A stretch of DNA of 64,000 nucleotides from NCBI GenBank assembly GCA_002841625.1, contig PHAG01000002.1, forward strand, positions 62,001-126,000. The letters run 5' to 3'. The stretch is from Firmicutes bacterium HGW-Firmicutes-1. Lineage in GTDB: Bacteria > Bacillota > Clostridia > Lachnospirales > Vallitaleaceae. This document shows, piece by piece, positions 35,161 through 44,070 of this stretch; position 1 is the first letter of the stretch, and every line of letters starts with the position of its first letter. The notes below the pieces were generated by a model that saw only the letters and a list, made by a program, of their open reading frames with translations, was not told where the DNA came from and ran no database searches. Made by a program: the position numbers and the translations under genes.

Positions 35161-35955
35161 ATGTCGAAGGTAATTCACATAAGAAGCAAAAAAAAACAAA
35201 AGAATAAAGTGGAAAATAAAACAAATAAAAGAAACAATAAGAATAATCATTCTGCAGGAAGATATATACTTATTATAGCTTTTGGATTAGCAATTATGCT
35301 ATTTCTTGTTACGAGACTCTTTAGAATTGAACATTATGAAATTGAAGGCAATCGGTTATATTCCAATGATGAAATTATGGAGATACTTAAAGTAGAACCG
35401 AATTCTAATATTTTAAATGTTTATATGAATGCAAGTAGAAACTTAGATGAGTTTCCTTATCTAAATAGTGTAAATGTGGATTTTAAGAGCTATAACAAGG
35501 TTAAAATAACTGTTCAGGAGAAACAAATCATCGGATATATCTTTTATTTAAGCGAGTATTTATGCATTGATAAGGATGGTTATATTGTTGATTATGTAGA
35601 TTCAGAAAGTTTAGATGAAAAAATAGCGATTTTAGAAGGTCTTTTTACGGAAACCTTAGTGTTGGGAGAAAAGATTAATTTACCTAAGAGTATTATTGAT
35701 ATATGTCTTCTGTTTCACAAAGCAGAGCTTAAATATGGATTAAATATTGATACAATTAATTTTAATGGAAATAGCACATCTAATATTTCATTGATTGTTA
35801 ACCATGTTGATATTGAATTTGGGAATATGACTTTCTTTAATGAAAAAATTCAAAGCATAAAAGACATACTTCCACAAATTCCGCCTGAAGATACAGGGAC
35901 TTTATACCTAGGAAATGATGGGAGTACTAGCTATTTCGAAAAAAACCTTGAATAA
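35161..35955 (+). CDS. divIB: Cell division protein DivIB/FtsQ
   Basis: A 264-residue bitopic membrane protein. A basic cytoplasmic region (1-35, KKKQKNKVENKTNKRNNKNN), one helix (about 38-57), a POTRA domain beginning RIEHYEIEGNRLYSNDEIME, then the beta domain of FtsQ/DivIB type. It scaffolds FtsL and DivIC at the septum. ATG 35161 is 13 nt after the murA stop and follows AGGTGATAAA. The frame extends back into murA without a better start. Identity rests on the POTRA motif and cluster position. Confidence 0.93.
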   Translation: MSKVIHIRSKKKQKNKVENKTNKRNNKNNHSAGRYILIIAFGLAIMLFLVTRLFRIEHYEIEGNRLYSNDEIMEILKVEPNSNILNVYMNASRNLDEFPYLNSVNVDFKSYNKVKITVQEKQIIGYIFYLSEYLCIDKDGYIVDYVDSESLDEKIAILEGLFTETLVLGEKINLPKSIIDICLLFHKAELKYGLNIDTINFNGNSTSNISLIVNHVDIEFGNMTFFNEKIQSIKDILPQIPPEDTGTLYLGNDGSTSYFEKNLE

Positions 35956-35969
35956 AATTAAAATTTATG

Positions 35970-35998
35970 TTGATAAATTGGGTAAAAAAATATATGAT
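35970..35998 (+). promoter_or_regulatory. Promoter for ftsZ
   Basis: TTGATA (35970-35975), a 17-bp spacer and TATGAT (35993-35998), 65 nt before the TTG start of ftsZ. Confidence 0.68.
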
Positions 35999-36062
35999 AT
36001 TAATGAAGGAATTTAATTGAAAAATTATTAAAATAGATATACCTTAGTTAGGAGGATATAAA

Positions 36063-37187
36063 TTGCTAGAGATAAAGATGAATGAGGTTAGTAGTGTAGC
36101 AAAAATTGTAGTCATTGGTGTTGGTGGTGGCGGAAATAATGCAGTAAACAGAATGATAGATGACAAATTAAACGGTGTTGATTTTGTAGCTGTCAATACA
36201 GATATTCAAGCATTACAGAGCTCTAGAGCAAGCATTAAAATTCAAATTGGTGAAAAGTTAACAAGAGGTCTAGGGGCAGGTGCTAATCCTGATGTTGGCC
36301 TTAGAGCAGCTGAAGAGAGCAAGGAAGAATTAACACAAGCTATCAAAGGTGCAGATATGATATTTGTAACTGCTGGTATGGGGGGAGGCACTGGAACAGG
36401 TGCAGCTCCTGTTATTGCGCATATTACAAAAGAACTAGGTATTTTAACGGTTGGTGTTGTAACAAAGCCTTTTGATTTTGAAGGTAAGACTCGTATGAGA
36501 AATGCAGAAATGGGTATTGCTGAACTTAAGAAGGTTGTAGATACTTTAATTGTTATTCCAAATCAAAAATTGTTATCAGTTATTGATAGAAGAACGACAG
36601 TTACAGATGCTTTTAAGAAGGCAGATGAAATACTGCAACAAGCTGTTCAAGGTATTTCTGATACTATTTATACTCCTGGTATTATCAATCTTGACTTTGC
36701 AGATATTGCAACGGTTATGTCGAGTAAGGGCATTGCACATATTGGAATTGGTAGAGCTAAAGGTGATAACAAAGCTGAAGAAGCAGCACGTCTTGCTATA
36801 TCAAGTCCATTACTTGAAACTACAATTGATGGAGCAAGAGATATGCTTATCAATATTAGTGGTGACTCAAATATGTCAATGTACGATGCAAGTGAGGCGA
36901 TTGGCTTGATTCAAGAAGCGACTGGAAATGAAGCCAATATTATTTACGGACAAATTATTGATGATTCATTGGTTGATGAAATTGTGATTACAGTTATTGC
37001 TACTGGTTTTAGTAAACACATTGACGGTTCAATGGATGTTGAAGTATTACCATTCCTAAAGTCATCAATGACGCCAAAAAGTGAAACAAGCTATACAAAA
37101 CAAGAAGCAGCAGTATACGATAAGGTTGATCAGGATCATGATGATCAAATTATTGATATACCACCGTTTTTACAAAGACGTAAATAA
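36063..37187 (+). CDS. ftsZ: Cell division GTPase FtsZ
   Basis: A 374-residue tubulin-like GTPase forming the division ring. [14 protein letters not shown] (18-31), the GTP signature GMGGGTGTG (105-113), the T7 loop NLDFADI, and the conserved C-terminal tail [10 protein letters not shown] (365-374) that docks partner proteins are all intact. The C-terminal linker is short. Start is TTG at 36063 with AGGAGGATATAAA directly upstream; a later ATG at 36078 lacks an SD. ftsA is absent, as in many Clostridia, so another membrane tether such as SepF must serve. A terminator follows. Confidence 0.98.
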   Translation: MLEIKMNEVSSVAKIVVIGVGGGGNNAVNRMIDDKLNGVDFVAVNTDIQALQSSRASIKIQIGEKLTRGLGAGANPDVGLRAAEESKEELTQAIKGADMIFVTAGMGGGTGTGAAPVIAHITKELGILTVGVVTKPFDFEGKTRMRNAEMGIAELKKVVDTLIVIPNQKLLSVIDRRTTVTDAFKKADEILQQAVQGISDTIYTPGIINLDFADIATVMSSKGIAHIGIGRAKGDNKAEEAARLAISSPLLETTIDGARDMLINISGDSNMSMYDASEAIGLIQEATGNEANIIYGQIIDDSLVDEIVITVIATGFSKHIDGSMDVEVLPFLKSSMTPKSETSYTKQEAAVYDKVDQDHDDQIIDIPPFLQRRK

Positions 37188-37210
37188 GTTAAAATAGCCA
37201 ACAAGTATAA

Positions 37211-37237
37211 GGGCGTTCTTCGGAACGCCTATTTTTA
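37211..37237 (+). terminator. Rho-independent terminator after ftsZ
   Basis: GGCGTTC, TTCG tetraloop, GAACGCC, then TATTTTTATT. Confidence 0.93.
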
Positions 37238-37248
37238 TTGGAAAAAAA

Positions 37249-37357
37249 GCTTGACGATTTTCTTGTTGATAAGAAAAGTCTTATTTATGAAATTGGAAAC
37301 GCGGCATAAGTGTAACGAGAATTATAATTTGCATAGCCGATTTTCTTGTCATATAAA
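37249..37357. repeat. Interspersed palindromic repeat, copy B
   Basis: AATTGGAAACGCGGCA (37291-37306) matches 15 of 16 positions of copy A at 54803, and GCCGATTTTCTTG (37336-37348) is identical to 54880-54892. A related GATTTTCTTGTTGATAAG lies at its left edge. It lacks the 32-nt central palindrome of copy A. It separates the ftsZ terminator from the spoIIGA promoter region. Confidence 0.72.
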
Positions 37358-37387
37358 GGATTAATTTTTTTGTTATTTGAGTGTCAT

Positions 37388-37422
37388 TGCGACAAAAAAC
37401 AATCGCTAAATTCCTATATAAT
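37388..37422 (+). promoter_or_regulatory. Candidate Spo0A-controlled spoIIG promoter (22-bp spacer)
   Basis: GCGACA (37389-37394) and TATAAT (37417-37422) are separated by 22 bp, the unusual spacing of the Bacillus spoIIG promoter. The complement of 37388-37396, TTTGTCGCA, differs by one base from a 0A box (TTTGTCGAA) and overlaps the -35, as in Bacillus. Confidence 0.5.
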
Positions 37423-37482
37423 AATCATAGCTTGATTGTGAAGCATAGCAATAAAGTAATTGCTAAGGTTAGGAGGCGAGGC

Positions 37483-38391
37483 GTGTACATAGAAGTATAT
37501 TTGGATGTTGTCTTTGCAGTAAATTTCATTTTGGATTTTATTATTTTGTTGCTTGAAAGAAAAATTAGCAGAAGAACAATTTCTTTAAATCGAGTATTTT
37601 TAGGTGCATTCGTAGGGGCTGTACTAATGTGTATTATAGTACTTGTTCCTAAACTAAATTACATAGTTTATTTAGCCTTTAGCTACTTTATTTCTAGTGC
37701 AATTATTGTTTTTGTAACTTTTAGACCAACAAAATGGATAGAGCTAATTAAGCTTACTTTATTGTTGTACATGATAGCAATTTTACTTGGTGGCATCATA
37801 TTCTCCCTTTATTATTATTCTAGAATTGGCCTTGGTTTAAATCGAGTATTTACGAATGGAATAATGAATGGTTTGGATTTGCAAATGTTGCTTTTGTTTG
37901 TTTGTATGGCAATTATCATATGGATGATTTTTATAAATATATTCTTTAAGGCTATGAATGTTTCTAAAAATATATATGAGGTTGGCATATTCTATCATGA
38001 AAAAGAAATGAAAATAAGTGCACTTTTAGATACAGGAAATACGTTATATGATCCTATTTCAAATTGGCCAGTAATTATTGGTGAAATTGAAGTGTTAAAA
38101 GATTATTTTGATGAAAATAGCTTCTTAACTTTAAAAAATATGACTTCAAATATTTATGATATTCAAAGCATTGAAGAGATTAAAAACGAACTGGGTTTGA
38201 ATGTTAGATGGATACCTTATACATCATTAGGAAATGAAAATGGTATGCTTGTGGGTATCGTACTAGATAAGGTTATAGTACATAAAGGTAAGGTACAAAA
38301 AGAAAATAAAAATGTTGTTTTTGCATTGTATAATAAAAAACTTTCTAATGATAATAGTTACAATGTATTATTACATCCAAAATTGATATGA
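37483..38391 (+). CDS. spoIIGA: Sigma-E processing peptidase SpoIIGA
   Basis: A 302-residue sporulation protease: five membrane helices (about 1-150) and a C-terminal retroviral-type aspartic protease domain with ALLDTGN, the catalytic D183 being at the same number as in Bacillus. It cleaves pro-sigma-E after a signal from the forespore. GTG 37483 is chosen because AGGAGG lies 6 nt upstream and the product then begins MYIEVYLDVVFAVNF like other SpoIIGA; the open frame reaches back to 37381 without an SD. sigE follows by 12 nt. Confidence 0.95.
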   Translation: MYIEVYLDVVFAVNFILDFIILLLERKISRRTISLNRVFLGAFVGAVLMCIIVLVPKLNYIVYLAFSYFISSAIIVFVTFRPTKWIELIKLTLLLYMIAILLGGIIFSLYYYSRIGLGLNRVFTNGIMNGLDLQMLLLFVCMAIIIWMIFINIFFKAMNVSKNIYEVGIFYHEKEMKISALLDTGNTLYDPISNWPVIIGEIEVLKDYFDENSFLTLKNMTSNIYDIQSIEEIKNELGLNVRWIPYTSLGNENGMLVGIVLDKVIVHKGKVQKENKNVVFALYNKKLSNDNSYNVLLHPKLI

Positions 38392-38403
38392 TAGGGGGAA
38401 AAC

Positions 38404-39138
38404 ATGATGAGCCAACTTGCGATTCAGAACATTAAAATCAACTTGTTAAACAAGTTTAAAAGAATATTAGTTATGAATAGTGGTGAGATTCACTATATCG
38501 GGGGTACAGAAATATTACCCGCACCACTAGGTACGAAAAAAGAGATGGAAGCTATAGCGAAACTAGGAACTGAAAATGATCTAGAGGTAAAGGCAATATT
38601 AATAGAACATAATTTAAGATTAGTAGTATACATAGCTAAGAAGTTTGAAAATACGGGTATTGGTGTTGAAGACCTCATTTCAATAGGTACAATTGGCTTA
38701 ATTAAGAGTATTAATACCTTTAAGCCAGATAAAAATATTAAATTAGCTACCTATGCCTCAAGATGTATAGAAAATGAGATACTAATGTATTTAAGAAGAA
38801 ATAACAAGACTAAAATGGAGATATCATTTGATGAACCTCTTAATGTGGATTGGGATGGTAATGAGCTTCTTCTATCAGATATATTAGGAACAGAGGAAGA
38901 TGAAACTTATAAAAATATTGAGGATGATGTTGATAAAGAACTTCTTAAGCTAGCGTTATCTAAACTTTCGAAGAGAGAAAGAACGATTGTTCAATTACGC
39001 TTTGGCCTTGATAATTACGGCGAGGAGATGACACAGAAAGAGGTTGCTGATTTACTTGGCATATCACAATCATATATATCAAGACTTGAGAAAAAAATTA
39101 TTAAAAGATTACAAAAGGAAATAATTAGAATGCAATAG
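38404..39138 (+). CDS. sigE: Sporulation sigma factor E (pro-sigma-E)
   Basis: A 244-residue sigma-70 family protein for the mother-cell programme. An amphipathic pro-sequence (about 1-28, [20 protein letters not shown]) is followed by the processing region [12 protein letters not shown] (29-39), region 2 ([32 protein letters not shown]) and region 4 with the helix-turn-helix [20 protein letters not shown]. It is extremely similar to Bacillus SigE, including [19 protein letters not shown]. Start ATG 38404 or 38407 behind AGGGGGAA. Cotranscribed with its protease gene. Confidence 0.98.
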   Translation: MMSQLAIQNIKINLLNKFKRILVMNSGEIHYIGGTEILPAPLGTKKEMEAIAKLGTENDLEVKAILIEHNLRLVVYIAKKFENTGIGVEDLISIGTIGLIKSINTFKPDKNIKLATYASRCIENEILMYLRRNNKTKMEISFDEPLNVDWDGNELLLSDILGTEEDETYKNIEDDVDKELLKLALSKLSKRERTIVQLRFGLDNYGEEMTQKEVADLLGISQSYISRLEKKIIKRLQKEIIRMQ

Positions 39139-39161
39139 AGAGTATATTTAGCAGTGGACTG

Positions 39162-39202
39162 GTAATCATTTAAGTATAGACTATTAGATGATTACTGGAG
39201 GT
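39162..39202 (+). promoter_or_regulatory. Hairpin abutting the sigG ribosome-binding site
   Basis: GTAATCAT (39162-39169) pairs with ATGATTAC (39188-39195); GGAGG of sigG begins 3 nt further. In read-through mRNA from spoIIGA-sigE it would crowd the SD and could keep sigG translation low before forespore-specific transcription. Confidence 0.55.
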
Positions 39203-39208
39203 TCTCAA

Positions 39209-39982
39209 ATGATTAATAAAGTTGAAATATGTGGCGTAAACACTTCGAAATTACCAATCCTAAAAAACAAAGAAAAGGATGAACTGTTTAAGAAAATACT
39301 TGAAGGGGATCAGGAGGCCAGAGAAACGTATATAACCGGCAATCTTAGACTTGTGCTGAGTGTTATACAAAGATTTAATAATTCTGGTGAAATGGTCGAT
39401 GACCTTTTCCAGGTTGGATGTGTTGGCTTGATAAAAGCAATTGATAATTTTGACGTCACACAAAATGTTAAATTTTCAACTTATGCTGTTCCTATGATAA
39501 TTGGTGAAATACGAAGGTATCTAAGAGATAATAATAGCATTAGAGTTAGTAGATCCTTAAGAGATATTGCTTATAAAGCTTTACAGGTAAAGGAAATGCT
39601 TATTAAAAAGTGTGATAGAGAGCCAACAATTGAAGAAATCGCCAAAGAGTTAGAACTACCTAAGGAAGACATTATCTTTGCGCTTGATGCAATACAAGAT
39701 CCAATATCATTATTTGAGCCAATATACAATGATGGAGGAGAGTCGTTGTATATTATGGATCAAGTGAGTGATAAAAATAATAAAGAGGATAATTGGATAC
39801 AATCTATATCCTTGAAAGATGCGATGAAAAAATTATCTGAAAGGGAATATGATATTGTTAAGTTAAGATTTTTTCAGGGAAAAACACAAATGGAAGTAGC
39901 TAATGAAATTAGCATATCTCAAGCACAAGTCTCGAGACTAGAAAAGTCTGCAATACATCACATGAAAAGATATTTGAAGTAA
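39209..39982 (+). CDS. sigG: Forespore sigma factor G
   Basis: A 257-residue sigma factor nearly collinear with Bacillus SigG: NKVEICGVNTSKLPILKN start, NLRLVLSVIQRFNN, DDLFQVGCVGLIKAIDNFD, STYAVPMIIGEIRRYLRDNN, DPISLFEPIYNDGG and HTH MEVANEISISQAQVSRLEKS. It drives late forespore genes. ATG 39209 follows GGAGG; the ATG at 39188 lies in the hairpin. Located 70 nt after sigE, conserved in spore formers; in Bacillus it has a sigma-F promoter, which I could not delimit here. Confidence 0.98.
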   Translation: MINKVEICGVNTSKLPILKNKEKDELFKKILEGDQEARETYITGNLRLVLSVIQRFNNSGEMVDDLFQVGCVGLIKAIDNFDVTQNVKFSTYAVPMIIGEIRRYLRDNNSIRVSRSLRDIAYKALQVKEMLIKKCDREPTIEEIAKELELPKEDIIFALDAIQDPISLFEPIYNDGGESLYIMDQVSDKNNKEDNWIQSISLKDAMKKLSEREYDIVKLRFFQGKTQMEVANEISISQAQVSRLEKSAIHHMKRYLK

Positions 39983-39997
39983 AGATGATGTGACGAG

Positions 39998-40270
39998 GTG
40001 ATTGTAATAGTACGCATATATGATATGAAGCAAAAGGAAGTAATCAATAGTTCGGATGGTGTTAGGCTTGGTTTTATCAGTGATATCGAAGTTGATATGA
40101 AAAATGGTAAAATATTAAAGATATTTGTTCCTGGACCATCAAAGATTCTAGGTATGTTTGGAAGTCAAAAGGAATATGCAATTCCATGGGACTCAATAAC
40201 AAAGATTGGAGAAGACATTATTTTAGTTGAAATTGATGTTGATAAGGCATTGATGGAATCAAAGTATTAA
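39998..40270 (+). CDS. ylmC: YlmC/YmxH family PRC-barrel sporulation protein
   Basis: A protein of 86-90 residues with a PRC-barrel-like fold: RIYDMKQKEVINSSDGVRLG, FISDIEVDMKNGKI, FVPGPSKILGMFGSQKEYAI and PWDSITKIGEDIILVE. YlmC/YmxH members are conserved next to sigG in spore formers; the role is unclear. The start is uncertain: family members normally begin at the residue encoded here by GTA (40010). GTG 39998 is the only standard start codon and would add four residues, but GAGGTG (39995-40000) overlaps it. Confidence 0.85.
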   Translation: MIVIVRIYDMKQKEVINSSDGVRLGFISDIEVDMKNGKILKIFVPGPSKILGMFGSQKEYAIPWDSITKIGEDIILVEIDVDKALMESKY

Positions 40271-40313
40271 GATATGACGAAATAAATCAATCAATGTCTA
40301 AATCCATTGTACA

Positions 40314-40342
40314 TTGACAACATAACAATCCCCCTGTATAAT
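40314..40342 (+). promoter_or_regulatory. Consensus sigma-A promoter for nrdR
   Basis: Perfect TTGACA (40314-40319), 17-bp spacer, perfect TATAAT (40337-40342). About 90 nt of leader precede the nrdR start. Confidence 0.9.
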
Positions 40343-40437
40343 ATTTTTAACCAATAGGAAACTTATGCAGTTAATTGTCTTGAAATTCAAGCAGCTTAAT
40401 GTAGAGAACTAGGTTGGTAATATAGGGGGATAACAGT

Positions 40438-40893
40438 ATGAAATGTCCATATTGTGGCACGGAAAACATTAAGGTAATTGATTCTAGACCTTCAGAAGAA
40501 AATAATGCAATTAGAAGAAGAAGACAATGCGAACAATGTGAACGAAGATTTACAACCTATGAAACGATTGAAAATGTACCGCTAATTATTATTAAGAAGG
40601 ATGAAACAAGAGAACCCTATTCAAGAGAAAAGGTTATGTCTGGCTTACTGAGGTCATGTCATAAACGACCAGTTCCGATGAGTGAAATAGATAGAATGAT
40701 TAACGACATTGAAAACACATTGTATAATACTATGAAGAAAGAAGTTGAAAGTAGTTATATAGGCGAATTGGTTATGGAAAAGCTTAAAGATGTTGATGAG
40801 GTTGCATATGTAAGATTTGCTTCCATTTATCGAGAGTTTAGAGACATCAATACTTTTATGGACGAATTGAAGAAAATATTAAAAGAAAAATAA
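40438..40893 (+). CDS. nrdR: Transcriptional repressor NrdR
   Basis: A 151-residue regulator of ribonucleotide reductase genes. Zinc ribbon with C3, C6, C31 and C34 around MKCPYCGTENIKVIDSRP, the RRRRQCEQCERRFTTYE segment, and an ATP-cone domain (about 47-137, IIKKDETREPYSREKVMSG). NrdR senses ATP/dATP and binds NrdR boxes near nrd operons; none of these are in the window and no box is seen at its own promoter. AGGGGGAT precedes the ATG. A branched-hairpin terminator follows. Confidence 0.97.
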   Translation: MKCPYCGTENIKVIDSRPSEENNAIRRRRQCEQCERRFTTYETIENVPLIIIKKDETREPYSREKVMSGLLRSCHKRPVPMSEIDRMINDIENTLYNTMKKEVESSYIGELVMEKLKDVDEVAYVRFASIYREFRDINTFMDELKKILKEK

Positions 40894-40898
40894 TAACG

Positions 40899-40962
40899 GG
40901 GTCAAGCTTAATTAATTATCACCTTTTAGGTAATAATTACGATAGGTCTTGGCTCATTTTTA
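40899..40962 (+). terminator. Elaborate terminator after nrdR
   Basis: Outer stem GGGTCAAG/CTTGGCTC (with G-U pairs) encloses a second stem TAATTATCACC/GGTAATAATTA; ATTTTTATAG follows. Confidence 0.75.
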
Positions 40963-40972
40963 TAGTTATAAC

Positions 40973-41002
40973 TTGACAAAAAGTGATTCCTCAAGGTATT
41001 AT
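40973..41002 (+). promoter_or_regulatory. Promoter for the CymR-like regulator gene
   Basis: TTGACA (40973-40978), an 18-bp spacer and TATTAT (40997-41002). Confidence 0.8.
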
Positions 41003-41018
41003 ATATAAAACAGATAGA

Positions 41019-41031
41019 AATACTAGGAATT
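41019..41031 (+). promoter_or_regulatory. Candidate CymR operator before cymR
   Basis: AATACTAGGAATT matches 11 of 13 positions of AATACTTGGTATT before cysK (41591-41603). It lies between the -10 element and the start codon, a position suited to autorepression. Confidence 0.55.
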
Positions 41032-41045
41032 AAGAGGTGGTATCA

Positions 41046-41480
41046 ATGAAAATTTCTACCAAAGGACTTTATGGTTTAAGGGCAATTATGGATTTGGCAA
41101 TTCATTCAAAGGGAGAATTAGTTGCATTAAAGCATATTGCAGAAAGACAAGAAATATCAGATGCTTATTTGGAGCAAGTGTTTTCATCGTTAAGAAAAGC
41201 AGGCTTAGTGAAGAGTCAAAAAGGTTCTCAAGGCGGTTATTTGCTCGGGAAAGCTATGAAAGATATTACTGTTGGTAATGTTTTATTGGTTCTTGAAGGC
41301 GAACTGTTCCCATATGATGAAAATGCAAATAATAACTTAATTGACCAGCTACTAATTGAAGAAGTGTGGCAGGCAATGAATAGGAGCATTGCTCAAGTTG
41401 TAGATAGTTTAACTTTAGAGGATTTGGTAAATCATTATTTGATTTTAGAGCAAGAAAATGATCCGATGTTCTATATATAA
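41046..41480 (+). CDS. cymR: Rrf2 family regulator, CymR-like
   Basis: A 144-residue Rrf2 protein: winged-helix N-terminus MKISTKGLYGLRAIMDLAIH, IAERQEISDAYLEQVFSSLR, then GSQGGYLLGKAMKDITVGNVL. The three cysteines that bind an Fe-S cluster in IscR/NsrR are absent, as in CymR, the repressor of cysteine metabolism that acts in complex with CysK. The neighbouring cysK and metY genes and the shared operator-like motif support this. ATG 41046 follows GAGGTGG; GTG 41037 overlaps it. A direct target assignment is inference. Confidence 0.87.
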   Translation: MKISTKGLYGLRAIMDLAIHSKGELVALKHIAERQEISDAYLEQVFSSLRKAGLVKSQKGSQGGYLLGKAMKDITVGNVLLVLEGELFPYDENANNNLIDQLLIEEVWQAMNRSIAQVVDSLTLEDLVNHYLILEQENDPMFYI

Positions 41481-41539
41481 GCAAGGGCTGATTTAAACCT
41501 AGAATTCCGATAGGAAATAATAAAAAAGTTAAAAATGTG

Positions 41540-41568
41540 TTGACAAGAAAGAATATCCAACATATAAT
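41540..41568 (+). promoter_or_regulatory. Consensus promoter for cysK
   Basis: Perfect TTGACA (41540-41545), 17-bp spacer, perfect TATAAT (41563-41568). Confidence 0.9.
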
Positions 41569-41589
41569 TAAATATAACAAAACAAATAA

Positions 41590-41604
41590 GAATACTTGGT
41601 ATTC
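41590..41604 (+). promoter_or_regulatory. Candidate CymR operator before cysK
   Basis: GAATAC, TTG, GTATTC: a perfect 6+3+6 inverted repeat about 20 bp after the -10, sharing AATACTNGGNATT with the site before the Rrf2 gene. Confidence 0.62.
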
Positions 41605-41633
41605 AAGAATAAATGAAAGGATGGAATAATCAT

Positions 41634-42575
41634 ATGTCAAAAATAGCAGGTAATTTAACAGATTTAATTGGTAACACACCATTATTGGAGGTTCAAAACT
41701 ACAGTAAGAAAAAAGAAGTTGGTGCAAGAATACTTGCAAAACTTGAATATTTCAATCCAGGTGGAAGTGTAAAGGATAGAATCGGTTTTTCAATGATACA
41801 AGATGCACAGGAACGTAATTTACTCAATAAAGATTCAGTAATTATTGAACCAACAAGTGGGAATACTGGAATTGCGCTGGCATACATTAGCGCAGCTAAA
41901 GGGTATAGAGTCATTTTAACAATGCCAGAGACAATGAGTATCGAGAGAAGAAACTTATTAAAAGCATTGGGTGCAGAGCTTGTTTTGACCCCAGGCCCTG
42001 AAGGAATGAAAGGTGCAATAAAGAAGGCGGAAGAACTTGTGAATGAAATTCCAAATGCCTTCATGCCTGCACAATTTGATAACCCAGCGAATCCAAAAAT
42101 ACACAGAAAAACTACAGCAGAAGAAATTTGGAGAGATACGGATGGTCAAGTTGATTTCTTCGTAGCAGGTGTTGGAACGGGTGGAACGATTACAGGTGTT
42201 GGTGAAGCATTAAAACTAAAAAACCCAAATATTAAAATCATAGCAGTTGAACCAGTAGATTCACCAGTTATTTCTGGAGGTAAACCAGGTCCTCATAAAA
42301 TCCAAGGCATTGGTGCAGGCTTTATTCCTAAAAATTTAAATGTTGAGATCATTGATGAAATCATTCAGGTTAAAAATGAAGAAGCATTTGAAACTTCCAA
42401 AGAATTGGCAAAAACCGAAGGCTTATTAGTAGGTATATCATCTGGAGCAGCAGCTTTTGCAGCAACTGAACTAGCGAAGCGTCCTGAAAATCAAGGAAAG
42501 ACAATTGTTGTGTTGTTACCAGATACAGGTGAAAGATATTTATCAACTGTATTATATCAAGAGGCTACCAACTAA
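41634..42575 (+). CDS. cysK: Cysteine synthase (O-acetylserine sulfhydrylase) CysK
   Basis: A 313-residue PLP enzyme forming cysteine from O-acetylserine and sulfide. The PLP lysine is K47 in [15 protein letters not shown], the substrate loop [12 protein letters not shown] (about 70-82), the phosphate-binding [13 protein letters not shown] and the C-terminal [11 protein letters not shown] are present. ATG 41634 is chosen over ATG 41613 since AAAGGATGG lies between them. CysK also serves as the sensor partner of CymR in Bacillus, fitting the neighbouring regulator. metY follows after 93 nt. Confidence 0.96.
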   Translation: MSKIAGNLTDLIGNTPLLEVQNYSKKKEVGARILAKLEYFNPGGSVKDRIGFSMIQDAQERNLLNKDSVIIEPTSGNTGIALAYISAAKGYRVILTMPETMSIERRNLLKALGAELVLTPGPEGMKGAIKKAEELVNEIPNAFMPAQFDNPANPKIHRKTTAEEIWRDTDGQVDFFVAGVGTGGTITGVGEALKLKNPNIKIIAVEPVDSPVISGGKPGPHKIQGIGAGFIPKNLNVEIIDEIIQVKNEEAFETSKELAKTEGLLVGISSGAAAFAATELAKRPENQGKTIVVLLPDTGERYLSTVLYQEATN

Positions 42576-42656
42576 GAGCTAACCATAGAAGAATAATAAG
42601 TATGTTAAGTTTGCTTTTTAGTAAAAGATAAATGAATAAAATTTGCTGACAAATAA

Positions 42657-43958
<1,302 letters not shown>

Positions 43959-43966
43959 AAAAAGCT

Positions 43967-44016
43967 GGACGGTTTTTAACCTTTTTAAATAGGTATAAGA
44001 ACCGTCCATTGTTTTG
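43967..44016. terminator. Terminator between metY and the convergent FUSC gene
   Basis: GGACGGTT (43967-43974) pairs with AACCGTCC (44000-44007), with further inner pairing AACCT/AGGT. TTGTTTTGTTG follows on plus and a T-rich run on minus, so it may act in both directions. Confidence 0.82.
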
Positions 44017-44070
44017 TTGATTTTCATAATTTCTTTTCTTGTTGTTCAGCAGAAATGAATGATTTGATTA

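Noticed and set aside
41481-41633. T-box or S-box leader before cysK
   Set aside because: The transcript leader is only about 60 nt and lacks the conserved T-box or SAM aptamer sequences.
41266-41739. Open frame of 157 codons on the minus strand across cymR and cysK
   Set aside because: It runs antisense through two well-supported genes and their consensus promoter; the product is a hydrophobic low-complexity sequence with no SD and no family motif.
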